Assembly: GCA_003166055.1 (NCBI GenBank)
Contig: PMWR01000263.1
Span: 1 to 8,096 of the forward strand
Direction of reading: 5' to 3'
DNA: 8,096 nucleotides
From: Acidobacteriaceae bacterium
Lineage (GTDB): Bacteria; Acidobacteriota; Terriglobia; Terriglobales; Acidobacteriaceae
In this document: positions 1-6,922 of the stretch, piece after piece
Numbering within the stretch: position 1 is the stretch's first letter
Layout of the letters: the number at the start of each line of letters is the position of its first letter
Notes under the pieces: model-generated
What the model was told of the DNA's origin: nothing
Databases searched by the model: none
What the model saw: only the letters and a program-made list of their open reading frames with translations
Position numbers and translations under genes: made by a program

Positions 1-1874
1 AGCAGGTCGAACTCCGAGCGGTGGAGCAGGTCGGAGTAAAGCCGCCGGGTCTCGATGGCCAGAGAAGCCAGTCGGCAGCCGACACTGAGCGCGTCTGTCT
101 CAGCGGGATCAGGATGAGTCCCTGGAGCGAAGCCCGCAAAGAGGGTGCCCAGCGGCGGCCCGCTGCGCGCGGGAATATCGGCGCGCACTACCCGCATGGA
201 TTCCGAGTTCGACGGATAATTCCCCAGGCGCGCTCCGTCGGTAACCTGGCACCAGCAAGGGTCGCCGTCGAGCCCGAAGGAGGCCATTTCAGTGATCTCT
301 TCCAGGATTTCCGCCAGCGGCCGGGAGCCGTTGATGTCCTCGAGAATCCGGCTCCGCCGCTGCTCAAGTTGAGCCATCCGGCGTTCCAGAGCCGCCTCCG
401 CTTCAATGCGTGCCGACAAGGCAGCGGTCTGGCGCCGCACCTTCCTTTTCAGTGTTACGCCCCAGAAGACCGACGCAATCACTACAACCAGCAAAACGGA
501 GACCACGCGTGTCAGGTTTTCCGTGTTGAGCCACGACGGCTCGGCGATCACGGCGACGTCGTCGAAGGAGCGCAAAAGCACGTTAAAAGGCACTTCCTCG
601 CCGGGACTGATTGTGTTGGCATCGACAATCATGCAGATGCCCGTGACCCGGATGATAGACCCCTGGGGAATCTGTTTCATGGGAAGCAGCCCGGCGTTTG
701 CCGGCGGGTGCCGGTAGGTGGCCGTGAACAGCCGGCCATCCGAAGAAAGAATGTACTCGTCCTCCGTCGCTTCCCGCACCGCGGTGACCACCTGGGCTTC
801 AATGGAAACCAGGTCGTAGAGGTGGCCATCGGGAGAGTTGCTGCTCCAGTAGGCCAACTGGTGCCAATTCGCGGATTGCGGTGTGATGGGAGCCTGGATA
901 TGGCTATCCAGGATTTCGCCATCCGTGAGGGTAAGAAGGCGTTCATGGGCATCGGGAAAGCCGGTCGCGTCCGCCCGGTCACCAATCCGCATGGGCTCCC
1001 TGGTGTGGGTTGCGATCCACATGCTTTTGCGACCGTCCTGGAGCACGATGGCGGAGCCCGGCTGGTAATACGTGATGGTTCCCTGAATCCGCACCCTGGG
1101 TGTGAGGTCATTCATGTGATAGAGGAAAAGAACACGGTCCATGGGCGTTACGGGGAGAGTCCAGGGATCTGCGGCCGCGTGCTTCAAGATCCTGATGTCG
1201 TCGAGGGATGGGACGTAGAGCACAACGCCGGTCTGCTGCATTTTGTCGTCGAACTTTCCGGCGGCGGCGCCGGTGATTTCGACTTCGGAATCCAGCAGGC
1301 TTTTGAGGGCTTCATCATCGTTGCTGTTCACGTTGGCTTCGAAGTGCCCACCCTCTGTAAGCAGTTGGAGGCGGGCACTGAGCACCGGGGGAGTGCCACC
1401 GGAGGCAACCAGGTCCGCGGCGCGCACGATGGCATGGATGGTGACCATCGTCGAGTCGTCTCTGGCGCGAATCAGATCGTCGAAGGTGGCGGGCAGGGGC
1501 TTGGGAGGAGCGCCGTGGTGCAACAGGGTTATGCTGTTGGCAATCACCAGGGGACGGAAGCTCGCCTGCATTCTGCCGCGCACCTCAATGCGGTCGCCGG
1601 GATCCAGTTGGGTGCCGTTGGGAGGCCGAACAAAGATGGCCGTATCGCCATCCTGCACAAACAGCAGGTTCTCATAGCCGCGCGAAAAGCCGACCGTGGC
1701 TTCAAAGTCGACGGGAATTGGCTTGCGCGCGTCGTCGTTGGAGATTGCGTGGATGGCCCGCAGCGTCGTGAGTGGAGCCGCCGGCTCCGCCCTGGCCGTG
1801 CCGAAGCTGAGCATGACCGCAACTGCCGCAATCAGACGCATCGGGAACATCAGGTCAAGGTTGCCTTGTTTCAT
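1..1874 (-). CDS. Membrane sensor protein: signal peptide, OB-fold-like periplasmic modules, TM, GAF-like, start of probable GGDEF domain (partial)
   Basis: The minus-strand frame is open from an ATG at 1874 to the left edge, giving 624 codons plus 2 bases. An in-frame TGA lies directly upstream of the ATG, so the start cannot be earlier. AGGAAG (1878-1883) is only 3 nt away, so Met9 (1850) or Met12 (1841) may be the true start. Residues 12-29 are a signal peptide ending in ARA before Glu30. Residues 55-117, 143-230, 260-324 and 352-444 look like repeated OB-fold modules (pattern: G-x-V, LQDG-type strand, then GDR plus a hydrophobic strand). A TM helix spans about 456-474, then a basic/coiled-coil linker (475-510) and a GAF-like domain (about 510-615). 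The last residues, SEFDL, match the entry to GGDEF domains (usually followed by LTD.xNR), so a diguanylate cyclase output is inferred. A histidine kinase is the alternative, because the output domain lies outside the window. Confidence 0.85.
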   Translation of the reverse strand, partial: MKQGNLDLMFPMRLIAAVAVMLSFGTARAEPAAPLTTLRAIHAISNDDARKPIPVDFEATVGFSRGYENLLFVQDGDTAIFVRPPNGTQLDPGDRIEVRGRMQASFRPLVIANSITLLHHGAPPKPLPATFDDLIRARDDSTMVTIHAIVRAADLVASGGTPPVLSARLQLLTEGGHFEANVNSNDDEALKSLLDSEVEITGAAAGKFDDKMQQTGVVLYVPSLDDIRILKHAAADPWTLPVTPMDRVLFLYHMNDLTPRVRIQGTITYYQPGSAIVLQDGRKSMWIATHTREPMRIGDRADATGFPDAHERLLTLTDGEILDSHIQAPITPQSANWHQLAYWSSNSPDGHLYDLVSIEAQVVTAVREATEDEYILSSDGRLFTATYRHPPANAGLLPMKQIPQGSIIRVTGICMIVDANTISPGEEVPFNVLLRSFDDVAVIAEPSWLNTENLTRVVSVLLVVVIASVFWGVTLKRKVRRQTAALSARIEAEAALERRMAQLEQRRSRILEDINGSRPLAEILEEITEMASFGLDGDPCWCQVTDGARLGNYPSNSESMRVVRADIPARSGPPLGTLFAGFAPGTHPDPAETDALSVGCRLASLAIETRRLYSDLLHRSEFDL

Positions 1875-2009
1875 TCACTTCCTGCCGTCCTGGCAAAAGA
1901 GATTCAATTCATCCATCGCACAGGCTCGATCAAGCATGAAAAAACAATCCGGAATCAATGCGCAAGCGGAATCTTCCGAAAATCAATGCGTACTAATCTT
2001 ACTCCCAGG

Positions 2010-2024
2010 TAAATCTGATTTAAT
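2010..2024. promoter_or_regulatory. Candidate operator/promoter overlap in the divergent intergenic region
   Basis: TAAATCTGATTTA (2010-2022) is a perfect inverted repeat with 6-nt arms and one central base, in an AT-rich stretch between the divergent sensor gene and arginase. It overlaps TTTAAT (2019-2024), a 5 of 6 match to a sigma70 -10 box reading toward arginase; no convincing -35 box is visible. On the other strand TAAGAT (1995-2000) is a 4 of 6 match reading toward the sensor gene. A regulator bound here could affect both genes. This is pattern-based inference only. Confidence 0.25.
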
Positions 2025-2076
2025 AGCCATTTTGGGGGATACCGATGGCCCATTCGCATCCTATCGTTGCCGGTGA

Positions 2077-2086
2077 AGTCCGGACT
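2077..2086. promoter_or_regulatory. 10-bp palindrome upstream of arginase
   Basis: AGTCCGGACT is a perfect palindrome about 75 nt upstream of the arginase start. It is flanked by TGAA and TTCA, which could extend it as an imperfect stem. It could be an operator or part of a leader hairpin, or chance. The rest of the 286-nt gap (1875-2160) shows no small gene that I can support. Confidence 0.15.
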
Positions 2087-2160
2087 GGTTCATCTTGACC
2101 ATCTCGATCGGCGCGCATGAGGTTCGTCCCGCTACGATTCAATGAGCAGGAGAAGTTCGC

Positions 2161-3138
2161 ATGACGAAGAATGCCGAGGACCGAATTGCTTCCCAGTTAC
2201 TGCACGGCGGCACACAGGCGCTGCCCACGCGCCGGATACGCGTGATCGGGGTTCCGCTGGACATGGGGGCCAGCCGCCGCGGGGTCGACATGGGGCCGTC
2301 CGCGATGCGCGTGGCGGGCCTCGAGAGGCGCCTTGAGTCGCTGGGCCACCAGGTGACGGATGGGGGCAACATTCGCGTCGAGATCGCCGAAACCCGGGCC
2401 TCCGGCGACAAGACAGCGCGCTATCTCACCGAAATCGCCGAGACCTGCACGCGCACCGCCGAGGCGGTAGTCAAGACCCTGGAAGAGGGGATGACCCCGC
2501 TGGTGCTGGGCGGCGACCACTCGCTGGCGGCGGGTTCGGTCTCCGGCGTGGCCGAGTTTTACCGGCGCAGGGGCCAGAAGATCGGAGTCATCTGGATCGA
2601 TGCCCACTCCGACATCAATACCCCGGAAACTTCCCCCTCCGGGAACGTGCACGGGATGCCGCTGGCGGCGCTGCTGGGTCTGGGGCCGGAGCCGCTGGGG
2701 ACTATCTTCGGCTTCTCGCCGAAGATGGCGCCGGAGAATACGGTGCTGATAGGCTTGCGCGACATCGACTCCGCGGAGCGCGAAAACATTCGCCGCGCCG
2801 GCGTGGCCGAAGTCTACACCATGCGCGACATCGACGAGCGCGGCATGCGCACGGTGATGGAAGAGGCGTTGCGCGCCGCGGGCCGCGGGACGGCGGGCTA
2901 TCACGTCTCGCTGGATATGGACTGGATCGACCCCGAAGACGCGCCGGGCGTGGGCACACCGGTGCGCGGCGGCGCCACCTACCGCGAAGCCCACCTGGCC
3001 ATGGAGATCATCGCCGACCACGGCCGCCTGCTGAGCTTCGAAATCGTCGAAGTGAACCCGGTGATCGACGAGCACAACCGCACCGCCGACCTCGCCGTCG
3101 AGCTTGCCTGTTCGGCGTTTGGGAAAAAGATCCTGTGA
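2161..3138 (+). CDS. rocF: Arginase (ureohydrolase family, dimanganese)
   Basis: Cytosolic Mn-dependent hydrolysis of L-arginine to L-ornithine and urea. All family motifs are present in the 325-residue product: GGDHS with His120, DAHSDIN with Asp147/His149/Asp151, and SLDMDWIDP with Asp252/Asp254 supply the six metal ligands. GNVHGMP (residues 161-167) carries His164 and is the arginase signature that separates it from agmatinases and formimidoylglutamases. APGVGTPVRGG follows, and IVEVNP with Glu297 is the usual substrate-guanidinium contact. Length is normal (about 300 in Bacillus), with roughly 20 extra N-terminal residues before the first strand (RIRVIGVPLDMG). The ATG is supported by AGGAGAA (2148-2154) with 6 nt between. 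The gene stands alone: no ornithine aminotransferase, permease or urease gene is in view, so catabolic versus polyamine/proline supply cannot be decided. Confidence 0.95.
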   Translation: MTKNAEDRIASQLLHGGTQALPTRRIRVIGVPLDMGASRRGVDMGPSAMRVAGLERRLESLGHQVTDGGNIRVEIAETRASGDKTARYLTEIAETCTRTAEAVVKTLEEGMTPLVLGGDHSLAAGSVSGVAEFYRRRGQKIGVIWIDAHSDINTPETSPSGNVHGMPLAALLGLGPEPLGTIFGFSPKMAPENTVLIGLRDIDSAERENIRRAGVAEVYTMRDIDERGMRTVMEEALRAAGRGTAGYHVSLDMDWIDPEDAPGVGTPVRGGATYREAHLAMEIIADHGRLLSFEIVEVNPVIDEHNRTADLAVELACSAFGKKIL

Positions 3139-3194
3139 GTGGGAATTCGCTCTGCAAGCAGTCGGCTTTCAGCCTGAACTCGTTTTTCATGCCC

Positions 3195-3211
3195 GCCGGT
3201 TTCAAGCCGGC
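3195..3211. other. Short hairpin between convergent genes, overlapping a stop codon
   Basis: GCCGGTTTCAAGCCGGC can fold with a 5-bp GC stem, extended by a G-T and a T-A pair, around a 3-nt loop. It lies 56 nt after the arginase stop and includes the TGA (3202-3204) of the opposing membrane-protein gene. No T-run follows on either strand, so it is not a textbook intrinsic terminator. It may contribute to bidirectional termination or be incidental. Confidence 0.25.
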
Positions 3212-5352
3212 AATCGCCGGGGCTTCATCGCTTGAAGAAGCGCCGCGCCACCATACACGGCGGCTGCGATGAGCAACAATGCCTTCATGCCGAAGATGAA
3301 GGACAGGTTTTGCGCCAGGCCCCCGGCGACTGCGCCAAGCATGTTCGCACCGAAGGCTTTGCTTCGCCCACCGAAGCGGCGGAAACTCTCAGTGAAGATG
3401 ATTCCCGCAAAGAAAATCGGTACGCAGTAGGCAGCGCAGATCAGAACGCCCACAGATATTCCCGATCCAGGCACCCGGCTCCAGGGGATCGCATAGTTGG
3501 CTATCAGGGTTGCGCACAAAAAGGCAAAGTAGATGCTCAGGTTTCCTGGGCGCTTGAATTCCACATAGACATTCGAGAAAAGCAGAACGGTGAGAATGCC
3601 GGTTAGAGCGATGCAATTCACCAGCCAGGTTGTTCCGAAATATAAGGCGAGGCGGCTTACCAGTTGAGTCTCCATCAGCAGAAATCCCGCACCGAGCAGA
3701 AAGAACTGCCAGGTGCCTGTTTCCTTCCAACTGAAAAAGGGCTGACACAGATAGAGCGCCATGGCCAGTATCACCGCGGACACGGTGAAATAGGCTCGCG
3801 GGATGGAATGCCAATTGTGATAAACGTAGGGCCAGTCGTCCGTTGTGGGGGGCGGGGCGTTGTCGAGCGTCAGTGGAAATACAGGCGGGCGAGAATTCAA
3901 AAATGCCGACCTCTCCGCGCTGTGACTTTCTTCCCAAAGGGAGGAAGAATTCGACTCGATGAAAACCGTTGCATGGGCCAGGGCGCCCATTTGTGGAGAG
4001 TAATAAGTCAAAGGCGGATGCGGAAAAATGTGGCTCAACATCGAGTAGAATCGCTGTCCAATCCACGTCCAGGGTTGTCTCACCTCAAACTTCAGAACCA
4101 ATATTCCGTCCGGACTCAGGAGCCGTTGGGCTTCGCGGAACGATTCTTCGGTATACACATAGTTATCCACCCGCATATTGCTATAGCCGGAAAACTCGGT
4201 GTGTGAGTCAAGCAACCCAAAGATGATGATGTCGTACTTGGTCTGGCACTGACGCATGAAGTTCCTGGCGTCGTTGGTGATCAGATGGACCTTTGGCGAT
4301 GCATACGGCTGTTCAGGATGGAGACGCATTCCCAATGTGGAAATCAACGGATCGATCTCCACCGCATCGACTTGTGCGGCCCCATGCCGTAACGCTGCGG
4401 CAACGTCGTTGCCAGCCCCGGATCCGACAACTAACACGCGATTTGCGCTCTTGGCGAACTGAAAGGGGCTGTCATAAGAACTGTCCTTATAAATGCTCGC
4501 GAGTTGCGGGTTGTTCGCCATGAACCCGGGGGTAACATTGGCGATCGACATGTAACCCTCGTTGTTTACGTCGATCATGTATTGCTGGTTGCCGATGTCT
4601 GTAACTGTTAGCTTCTGGTACGGAGACCAGTAGACCGAGTTACCATTCGCTGGCCTCAGAGCAAATAGAGTAATGGCCAGCAGAGCACAGGCTATGAGAG
4701 TCGAGCGCCAGGAAAAAGGCTGCGCCAACAGGATCAGGACGAAGGCTACGGTGAACCAATATGGAGGAGAAAGCCATAAAAAGGCAAGAATGGCGAGGAG
4801 CCAGATGCCGGCCAGGCTGCCCAGCAGATTGACCGAATATGCCGTCACAGTATTCGATGCCGTTTCAAGGTAATACCCGATCCAACGGCCAAGAGGAATC
4901 ATGATCATTACCAGCAGCAGCATGAATCCGGAAACGATCAACAACGAGACAGCCAGAAACTGGTAATACGACGATGAGGCGACCCTGATGGTTCCCCACA
5001 ACTGTGCGTCCGTCGTGAATGAGAGAACGGACGACATGGTTTGCAGGATGTCGTGCCACGGCTTGAAAGGAAGGCTGACGGCAACGACCAATGTGGTTAT
5101 AGCAGCCAAAGACGGCAGGACACTGCCGCGTTTGCTTGAACTGAAGCAACCGACGCCAAATCCCAGAAAACATACGATCAGCGACAGATTTTGAAAGAAC
5201 GCGAAAATCTTGACTTCAGTGCCAAGCCAGCGAATCAGAACGATTTCAAGATAGAGGGCCGCCAGGCTGATCAGGAGCAACCGGCCCATTGAAGAAGTTT
5301 GCGAGGCCACGCCCCCTGTCTGGGCCGGCTCTGAAGATGCTTCCATTGTCAC
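3202..5352 (-). CDS. Polytopic membrane protein with embedded spermidine synthase-like domain
   Basis: 716 residues from a GTG at 5352, which has GAGAGGG 5-8 nt upstream; ATG 5346 and TTG 5376 are alternatives. Residues about 22-235 are hydrophobic with roughly six to seven TM helices (first: RLLLISLAALYLEIVLIRWL). A soluble Rossmann-type domain spans about 240-505, and another block of about six helices runs from 517 to the C terminus, including a GAGFLLMETQL segment typical of membrane spermidine-synthase-like proteins. Family landmarks in the soluble part are WSPYQKL (242-248), VLVVGSGAGND with Gly310/312/314 as the nucleotide-binding loop, VEIDP with Glu332/Asp334, NDAR with Asp361, and LLDSHTE with Asp382 followed by DNYVYTEESF. 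The DSSDP-type catalytic loop of true spermidine synthases is replaced by LDSHTE, so aminopropyl transfer is not assured; a methyltransferase-like or other SAM/dcSAM role is possible. GC content is lower than in flanking genes. Confidence 0.85.
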   Translation of the reverse strand: MTMEASSEPAQTGGVASQTSSMGRLLLISLAALYLEIVLIRWLGTEVKIFAFFQNLSLIVCFLGFGVGCFSSSKRGSVLPSLAAITTLVVAVSLPFKPWHDILQTMSSVLSFTTDAQLWGTIRVASSSYYQFLAVSLLIVSGFMLLLVMIMIPLGRWIGYYLETASNTVTAYSVNLLGSLAGIWLLAILAFLWLSPPYWFTVAFVLILLAQPFSWRSTLIACALLAITLFALRPANGNSVYWSPYQKLTVTDIGNQQYMIDVNNEGYMSIANVTPGFMANNPQLASIYKDSSYDSPFQFAKSANRVLVVGSGAGNDVAAALRHGAAQVDAVEIDPLISTLGMRLHPEQPYASPKVHLITNDARNFMRQCQTKYDIIIFGLLDSHTEFSGYSNMRVDNYVYTEESFREAQRLLSPDGILVLKFEVRQPWTWIGQRFYSMLSHIFPHPPLTYYSPQMGALAHATVFIESNSSSLWEESHSAERSAFLNSRPPVFPLTLDNAPPPTTDDWPYVYHNWHSIPRAYFTVSAVILAMALYLCQPFFSWKETGTWQFFLLGAGFLLMETQLVSRLALYFGTTWLVNCIALTGILTVLLFSNVYVEFKRPGNLSIYFAFLCATLIANYAIPWSRVPGSGISVGVLICAAYCVPIFFAGIIFTESFRRFGGRSKAFGANMLGAVAGGLAQNLSFIFGMKALLLIAAAVYGGAALLQAMKPRRLPA

Positions 5353-5542
5353 GAGGGTCCCTCTCTGGCGCGCCAAAGGTCACACGGATCGCTCGAGCGC
5401 GATTTGCGTAAACCCTAAGCGTCTCAGGCTGTACGTTGATTCCAAGGGTAACACCGCTCATTCACGGGCAACGGTGGTATTGACTGCCAGGCTTTGAATG
5501 GGTGCACGCTGCCCAAATTCCTGCCGGGTTCTCATCCCGTTC

Positions 5543-5557
5543 CGACCAGATTGGTCG
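5543..5557. promoter_or_regulatory. Palindrome upstream of ddl
   Basis: CGACCAGATTGGTCG has perfect 6-nt arms around GAT and is centred about 45 nt upstream of the ddl -10 box, between the divergent membrane-protein and ddl genes. The position suits an activator or repressor site, but no regulator is identifiable. A second palindrome, CGCTCGAGCG (5390-5399), sits closer to the membrane-protein start. Nothing else is supported in 5353-5606. Confidence 0.2.
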
Positions 5558-5591
5558 ATCCGGGATACTCTGCCGCTTCAGATTCGCATTC

Positions 5592-5597
5592 TACAAT
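5592..5597 (+). promoter_or_regulatory. -10 box of ddl; probable leaderless or near-leaderless transcript
   Basis: TACAAT matches the -10 consensus at 5 of 6 positions and ends 9 nt before the ddl ATG (5607). Transcription would begin at about 5604-5606, leaving almost no 5' leader. This fits the absence of a well-spaced ribosome binding site: the only purine-rich stretch, GAGACGGA, abuts the ATG. No good -35 element is visible at 16-18 nt. Confidence 0.4.
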
Positions 5598-5606
5598 TGA
5601 GACGGA

Positions 5607-6734
5607 ATGGCAAAAAAACTGCGCGTAGGGATTTTGTTTGGCGGGCGGAGCGGCGAACATGAAGTCTCGCTGCTCTCGGCGGCCTCGGTATTGAAGGCAA
5701 TCGATCGCAAGAAGTTCGACGTGGTGCCCATTGCGATCAACAAGTCCGGACACTGGCTTACCTCCGGCGCGGCGGTGGGGCTGCTCGAAGGCTCCGCGCC
5801 GGCGAACGTCACTCCCGAGCACGGCGAATCGCCCGTAATGGCTGCGCTCAGCGTTGCCGCGCCGTCGGCCATCGACAGCCACGCCGCGCTTGATGGCCAG
5901 TCCCTCGATGTCGTTTTTCCCGTCCTCCACGGCACCTTTGGCGAAGATGGAACCATCCAGGGCCTGTTCGAGATGGCCGGCATCGCCTATGTCGGTTCCG
6001 GCGTCCTCGGCTCCGCCGCCGGCATGGACAAAGACTTGATGAAACGCCTGTTCGTCGAGGCAAAGCTGCCCATCGTCAAGCATGTGACGCTGCTGCGCAC
6101 CGAGTGGCAGAAGTCGCCGCGCAAAGCGATTGCGCGCGTTGAAGGGACGCTCAAGTACCCGGTCTTCGTGAAGCCGGCCAACCTGGGCTCATCGGTCGGC
6201 ATCAGCAAGGTCCATGACCGCAAAGAGCTGGGCCCCGCGCTGGCCCTCGCCGCAAAATACGACCGCAAGCTGGTGGTGGAGCATGGCGTTGGTGGCAAAA
6301 AGGCCAAGGCGAGGGAGTTCGAAGTTGCCGTGCTGGGCAACGATGAGCCCAAGGCGAGCGTGGTCGGTGAAATCATTCCCGGTAAGGAGTTTTACGACTA
6401 CGAGGCCAAGTACCTTTCAGAGGGCTCAGTGCCTGTGATTCCGGCCACGCTTACCCGCGCAGAGTCAAAGCAAGTGCGCGAAATGGCGATTGCCGCCTTC
6501 CGTGCCTGCGATCTCGCCGGCCTTGCGCGTGTCGACTTCCTGATGGAACCCGATGGCAAACGGCGCATCTTTCTCAACGAAGTCAACACCATGCCCGGTT
6601 TCACCAAGATCAGCATGTACCCCAAGCTTTGGGAAGCAACGGGCCTCTCCTACACCGGCCTGATCACGCGCCTCATTGAGCTGGCGCTTGAACGCCAGGA
6701 AGAGAAGAAGCAAACGACGTATACGAGGGATTAA
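5607..6734 (+). CDS. ddl: D-alanine--D-alanine ligase
   Basis: ATP-grasp enzyme joining two D-alanines for the UDP-MurNAc-pentapeptide of peptidoglycan; cytosolic. In the 375-residue product, FGGRSGEHEVSLLSA (Glu17) is the N-terminal D-Ala site. HGTFGEDGTIQG starts at His108, and VGSGVLGSAAGMDKDLMK follows. FVKPANLGSSVGISKV contains the ATP-binding Lys189. FYDYEAKY (262-269) is the omega loop whose tyrosine marks D-Ala rather than D-lactate (VanA-type) specificity. EVNTMPGFT provides the Mg ligands Glu325 and Asn327. Length is near the DdlA type (about 360) rather than DdlB (about 306); the extra residues (about 48-100) lie before the HGTFGEDG motif. The last dozen residues are charged and probably flexible. 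It stands outside a mur/fts cluster, divergent from the membrane synthase-like gene and followed by the heptamer inverted repeat. Confidence 0.97.
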   Translation: MAKKLRVGILFGGRSGEHEVSLLSAASVLKAIDRKKFDVVPIAINKSGHWLTSGAAVGLLEGSAPANVTPEHGESPVMAALSVAAPSAIDSHAALDGQSLDVVFPVLHGTFGEDGTIQGLFEMAGIAYVGSGVLGSAAGMDKDLMKRLFVEAKLPIVKHVTLLRTEWQKSPRKAIARVEGTLKYPVFVKPANLGSSVGISKVHDRKELGPALALAAKYDRKLVVEHGVGGKKAKAREFEVAVLGNDEPKASVVGEIIPGKEFYDYEAKYLSEGSVPVIPATLTRAESKQVREMAIAAFRACDLAGLARVDFLMEPDGKRRIFLNEVNTMPGFTKISMYPKLWEATGLSYTGLITRLIELALERQEEKKQTTYTRD

Positions 6735-6737
6735 AGT

Positions 6738-6903
6738 CAGTTGTCAGTTGTAAGTTATCAGTTGTAAGTTGTCCGTTCTCCTGATCGAATGAATGCGCCG
6801 AAGCTGCGCTGGGAACCCAGCATCTGTTTTCGGTGTCTAACCAGACAGTGGCAAGTCGGTAACGACCGACGACTGACAACTGACAACTTATAACTGACAA
6901 CTG
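6738..6903. repeat. Inverted arrays of a 7-nt tandem repeat (large hairpin element)
   Basis: The left arm (6738-6772) is five back-to-back heptamers: CAGTTGT, CAGTTGT, AAGTTAT, CAGTTGT, AAGTTGT. Read on the minus strand from 6903, the right arm is CAGTTGT, CAGTTAT, AAGTTGT, CAGTTGT, CAGTCGT, and a decayed CGGTCGT ending at 6862. Aligned by hand, 6738-6775 and 6866-6903 match at 33 of 38 positions, so the transcript could fold into a long stem with a 90-nt loop. The loop holds a second palindrome, GCTGGGAACCCAGC (6808-6821). It starts 3 nt after the ddl stop and ends 5 nt before the ribosome binding site of the next gene. No transposase or target duplication was seen. Similar heptamer repeats are known as dispersed intergenic elements in several bacterial phyla; a terminator or mRNA-stabilising effect on ddl is inference. 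Confidence 0.85.
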
Positions 6904-6922
6904 TTTCCGAGGAACAATCGCC

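Noticed and set aside
21..2012. Plus-strand 663-codon open frame, the longest-looking ATG frame at the left end apart from the membrane protein
   Set aside because: It is antisense to the minus-strand sensor gene. Its product has no signal peptide, domain or plausible composition, while the minus frame shows signal peptide, TM, GAF and GGDEF-entry features.
2197..3075. Minus-strand 292-codon frame opposite arginase
   Set aside because: It is a shadow of the GC-rich arginase codons; the product is a His/Arg/Ala-rich string without family motifs.
5607..6734. Vancomycin-resistance type D-Ala--D-Lac ligase
   Set aside because: The omega loop FYDYEAKY with its tyrosine is the D-Ala--D-Ala form, and no vanH/vanX-like gene is adjacent.
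6735..6922. CRISPR-like array
   Set aside because: The 7-nt units have no spacers and are arranged as inverted arms, not as direct repeats separated by unique sequence.
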